Shown here in pieces: positions 62,662 through 64,000 of a stretch of 64,000 nucleotides of DNA (position 1 is the first letter of the stretch; each line of letters opens with the position of its first letter). The position numbers and the translations under genes are program-made. Origin of the DNA: JAAXIE01 sp965263155 (GTDB lineage Bacteria; Chloroflexota; Dehalococcoidia; Lucifugimonadales; JAAXIE01); the NCBI GenBank assembly GCA_965263155.1, contig OZ253586.1, positions 2,914,001 through 2,978,000 on the forward strand. Reading direction: 5' to 3'. A model generated the notes under the pieces. That model did no database searches and was not told the origin of the DNA. It was given only the letters and a program-made list of their open reading frames with translations.

Positions 62662-62899
62662 GCTCAACAGATTCCTCCGTTTACTCGGTCTGGTTTCCGG
62701 TGCGACCGGTTCCATACGACAGACTCCCCCGCGCCCCCGGCCCCGAACCGACTTCCGAGCGACGGACGAGCCTTGGGCACAGGTGGCCTCCGGTACTGTC
62801 CGCTGGCACGGATGGCGCGGTCGCGCAGGGGCGTCCGGTAGTAGGCGGTGCCGACAGCGGGGTGACTAGGGTTCATCTGGCCGCCTCGACGAGGGGAAG

Positions 62900-63139
62900 T
62901 TAAACAGGAACAGGCCGTCCTCCCGGACGGCCTGTTGGGATCAAAGGGTATGCGGTGGTGACTACGTGAGGGTAGCGAGCATGGCCCGCATCCGGCCCGA
63001 CAAAGCAAGAATCCGGGGGGGTGAACGTCTGTGCTAGGTCTCCGTGGAGGGCAGTCCACGGCGAGACCGGCGCAGCGACGGCGGGGGCCGTCGTTCCGTC
63101 CGCCGCCTCAGGTGCATGGACCGGTCTGTCCAACGTCAT
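62900..63139 (-). CDS. Possible small leader protein upstream of the giant adhesin
   Basis: 79 codons from ATG 63139, with AGGGAGG 7-8 bases upstream and a TATAAT box (63180-63175) before that, so it has all signals of an expressed gene. The product (MTLDRPVHAPEAADGTTAPA..., Pro- and Ala-rich) matches nothing I know. Its last codons contain a perfect 12-bp hairpin. This arrangement, a short coding unit ending in a hairpin upstream of a long gene, could be an attenuation-like leader, but this is inference. Confidence 0.4.
   Translation of the reverse strand: MTLDRPVHAPEAADGTTAPAVAAPVSPWTALHGDLAQTFTPPDSCFVGPDAGHARYPHVVTTAYPLIPTGRPGGRPVPV
62909..62936. promoter_or_regulatory. Perfect 12-bp inverted repeat with 4-nt loop
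   Basis: AACAGGCCGTCC and GGACGGCCTGTT pair around TCCC. It is very stable and GC-rich. On the minus strand it is followed by CCTGTTTAAC, which has only a short T run. It lies 248 bp before the giant adhesin start, in the 3' end of the small leader gene. It could act as a terminator, an attenuator or an RNA-stabilising element. Confidence 0.85.
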
Positions 63140-63170
63140 ACGAATGCCTCCCTGTCGATGGGTCAGTCCA

Positions 63171-63183
63171 CTGTATTATACAG
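63171..63183. promoter_or_regulatory. Palindrome CTGTATTATACAG overlapping a TATAAT box
   Basis: Two 6-bp arms flank one base. On the minus strand the centre is TATAAT, a good -10 box for the leader gene and adhesin. A palindrome over a -10 box is a common repressor site. There is no obvious TTGACA at the right distance. Confidence 0.5.
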
Positions 63184-63256
63184 AGCACATGTAAGATGGA
63201 CGTGAGAATATCGGCCAATTCGTATTAAGTTAGTATGAGTTTCGGGCAATAGCTGG

Positions 63257-63262
63257 TATACT
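63257..63262 (+). promoter_or_regulatory. Possible extended -10 box (TGGTATACT) of the sensor gene
   Basis: TATACT preceded by TGG fits an extended -10 element about 100 bp before the GAF-protein start. No clear -35 box. Confidence 0.3.
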
Positions 63263-63359
63263 GCCCGGCAGCGTCAAATTCGGAATCCACATCCAGCCGC
63301 TGCACGTTGGTTGGAGGTTAGGGGCCTTCCACAGCCCAATAGAGGCGAGAGGCGTAGAA

Positions 63360-64000
63360 ATGAACCGAGATGATGAACGAGACCTAGAGATACACGCCCT
63401 GCGAGGCCGGCTGTCCAGGCTGAGCGAGGCCAGCCTGCGCATCAACGAATCCCTGGACCTCGACACGGTGCTCCAAGGGGTCCTGGACTCCGCCCGTGAC
63501 CTGACCAGTTCGCGCTACGGCGTGTTCATCCTCCTCGACGATGCCGGGCAGATGCGGGAATTCTTCGGCTCCGGCATGACGCCCGAGCAGGGACGGAAGC
63601 TATGGGCCGAGCCGGACCGGGTTAGGTTCTTTGATTACGTTGGCAGTAACCAGAAACCGCTGCGACTGCGGGACTTCCACAGCCACGCCCGGACCCTGGG
63701 TCTTCCCGAGTTCCCCCCGGACCTCCTGTCCTTTCTGGCTGCTCCAATCCGCCACCAAGGCGAGCACTTGGGCACCATCTACCTTGACGAGAAGGAAGGT
63801 GAATATACCCAGGAGGACGAGGAGACGCTGGTGCTGTTCGCCTCCCAGGCGGCGCTGGTGATCGCCAACGCCCGCCGGTACCGGGATGAACAGCGGGCGA
63901 GGGCGCGCCTGGAGACGCTGATCGACACCTCTCCCGTGGGTGTGGCGGTCTTCGACGCCCGAACGGGAGCGCCGCTCTCCTTCAACCGGGAGGCGGTGCG
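63360..64000 (+). CDS. GAF/PAS sensor protein, probably a histidine kinase (3' end outside window)
   Basis: 213 residues are visible from ATG 63360, with GAGGCGAG upstream, and the frame stays open to the window end. A short coiled coil (RDLEIHALRGRLSRLSEASL) leads into a GAF domain (about 22-175) with SSRYGVFILLDDAGQMREFF, SFLAAPIRHQGEHLGTIYL and ETLVLFASQAALVIANARRY, typical for the small-molecule- or redox-sensing GAF domains of DevS-like kinases. A PAS domain starts near 190 (LETLIDTSPVGVAVFDARTG). The output domain is not in the window. Histidine kinase is most likely. A response-regulator or cyclase output is possible. Confidence 0.88.
   Translation, partial: MNRDDERDLEIHALRGRLSRLSEASLRINESLDLDTVLQGVLDSARDLTSSRYGVFILLDDAGQMREFFGSGMTPEQGRKLWAEPDRVRFFDYVGSNQKPLRLRDFHSHARTLGLPEFPPDLLSFLAAPIRHQGEHLGTIYLDEKEGEYTQEDEETLVLFASQAALVIANARRYRDEQRARARLETLIDTSPVGVAVFDARTGAPLSFNREAV

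Noticed and set aside
62664..63059. Second small minus-strand frame between the leader gene and the adhesin (MNPSHPAVGTAYYRTPLRDR)
   Set aside because: GAGGCGG precedes an ATG near 62875, but the product has no recognisable character and it ends against the adhesin start. Too weak to list as a gene.

Overview
The window is GC-rich bacterial DNA and carries no rRNA, tRNA or phylogenetic marker gene. The mix of catabolic enzymes resembles marine or sponge-associated Chloroflexota (SAR202-like Dehalococcoidia): a xanthine-dehydrogenase-family hydroxylase, several Rieske oxygenases, a haloacetate-dehalogenase-like hydrolase, M16, M20 and S51 peptidases, formate-THF ligase, quinol NO reductase and very large secreted adhesins. 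This placement is inference from gene content only.

Layout. 1-13.1 kb: 3' part of a molybdenum hydroxylase, a Cys-rich unknown, qNOR, a VOC protein, a K+ channel, an MFS carrier, ketopantoate reductase, alpha/beta hydrolases, a VapC/AbrB toxin-antitoxin pair and RidA. 13.1-32.1 kb: a DUF4268-type nuclease-like protein with a frameshifted neighbour, an amidohydrolase, an M16 peptidase, an ABC exporter followed by a broken copy of the M16 3' end, a five-gene minus-strand operon (M20 peptidase, Rieske alpha and beta, small protein, S51 peptidase), formate-THF ligase, a second Rieske alpha and a membrane-anchored nuclease. Many intergenic spaces here hold dispersed repeats, including a ~0.7 kb element present in opposite orientation at 2.6-3.3 kb and 27.4-27.9 kb, and arrays of short motifs built on AGCTACG, CTGGCCAGATACG and TGTGACA.

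32.2-36.0 kb: a secreted adhesin made of a cadherin-like domain, a thrombospondin-C-like domain and Ig-like repeats. Its reading frame breaks off inside a repeat at about 36,005, where an accessory region with a tyrosine integrase begins. 36.0-49.2 kb: this accessory region is a patchwork of live and decayed genes: integrase, AlpA-like protein, an Mrr-like fragment, a RES protein coupled to a DUF1156 remnant, a broken UvrD-type helicase, a broken SNF2-type helicase, a truncated XRE regulator and several unknown small genes. A divergent gene pair with a conserved hairpin-bearing intergenic region occurs twice (38.6-39.5 and 46.6-48.1 kb), once decayed and once apparently intact. It is the best candidate here for an undescribed functional unit.

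49.4-62.7 kb: one minus-strand gene for a ~4,434-residue secreted multidomain adhesin. 62.9-64.0 kb: a small leader-like gene with a perfect hairpin, and the start of a GAF/PAS sensor protein that runs off the window.
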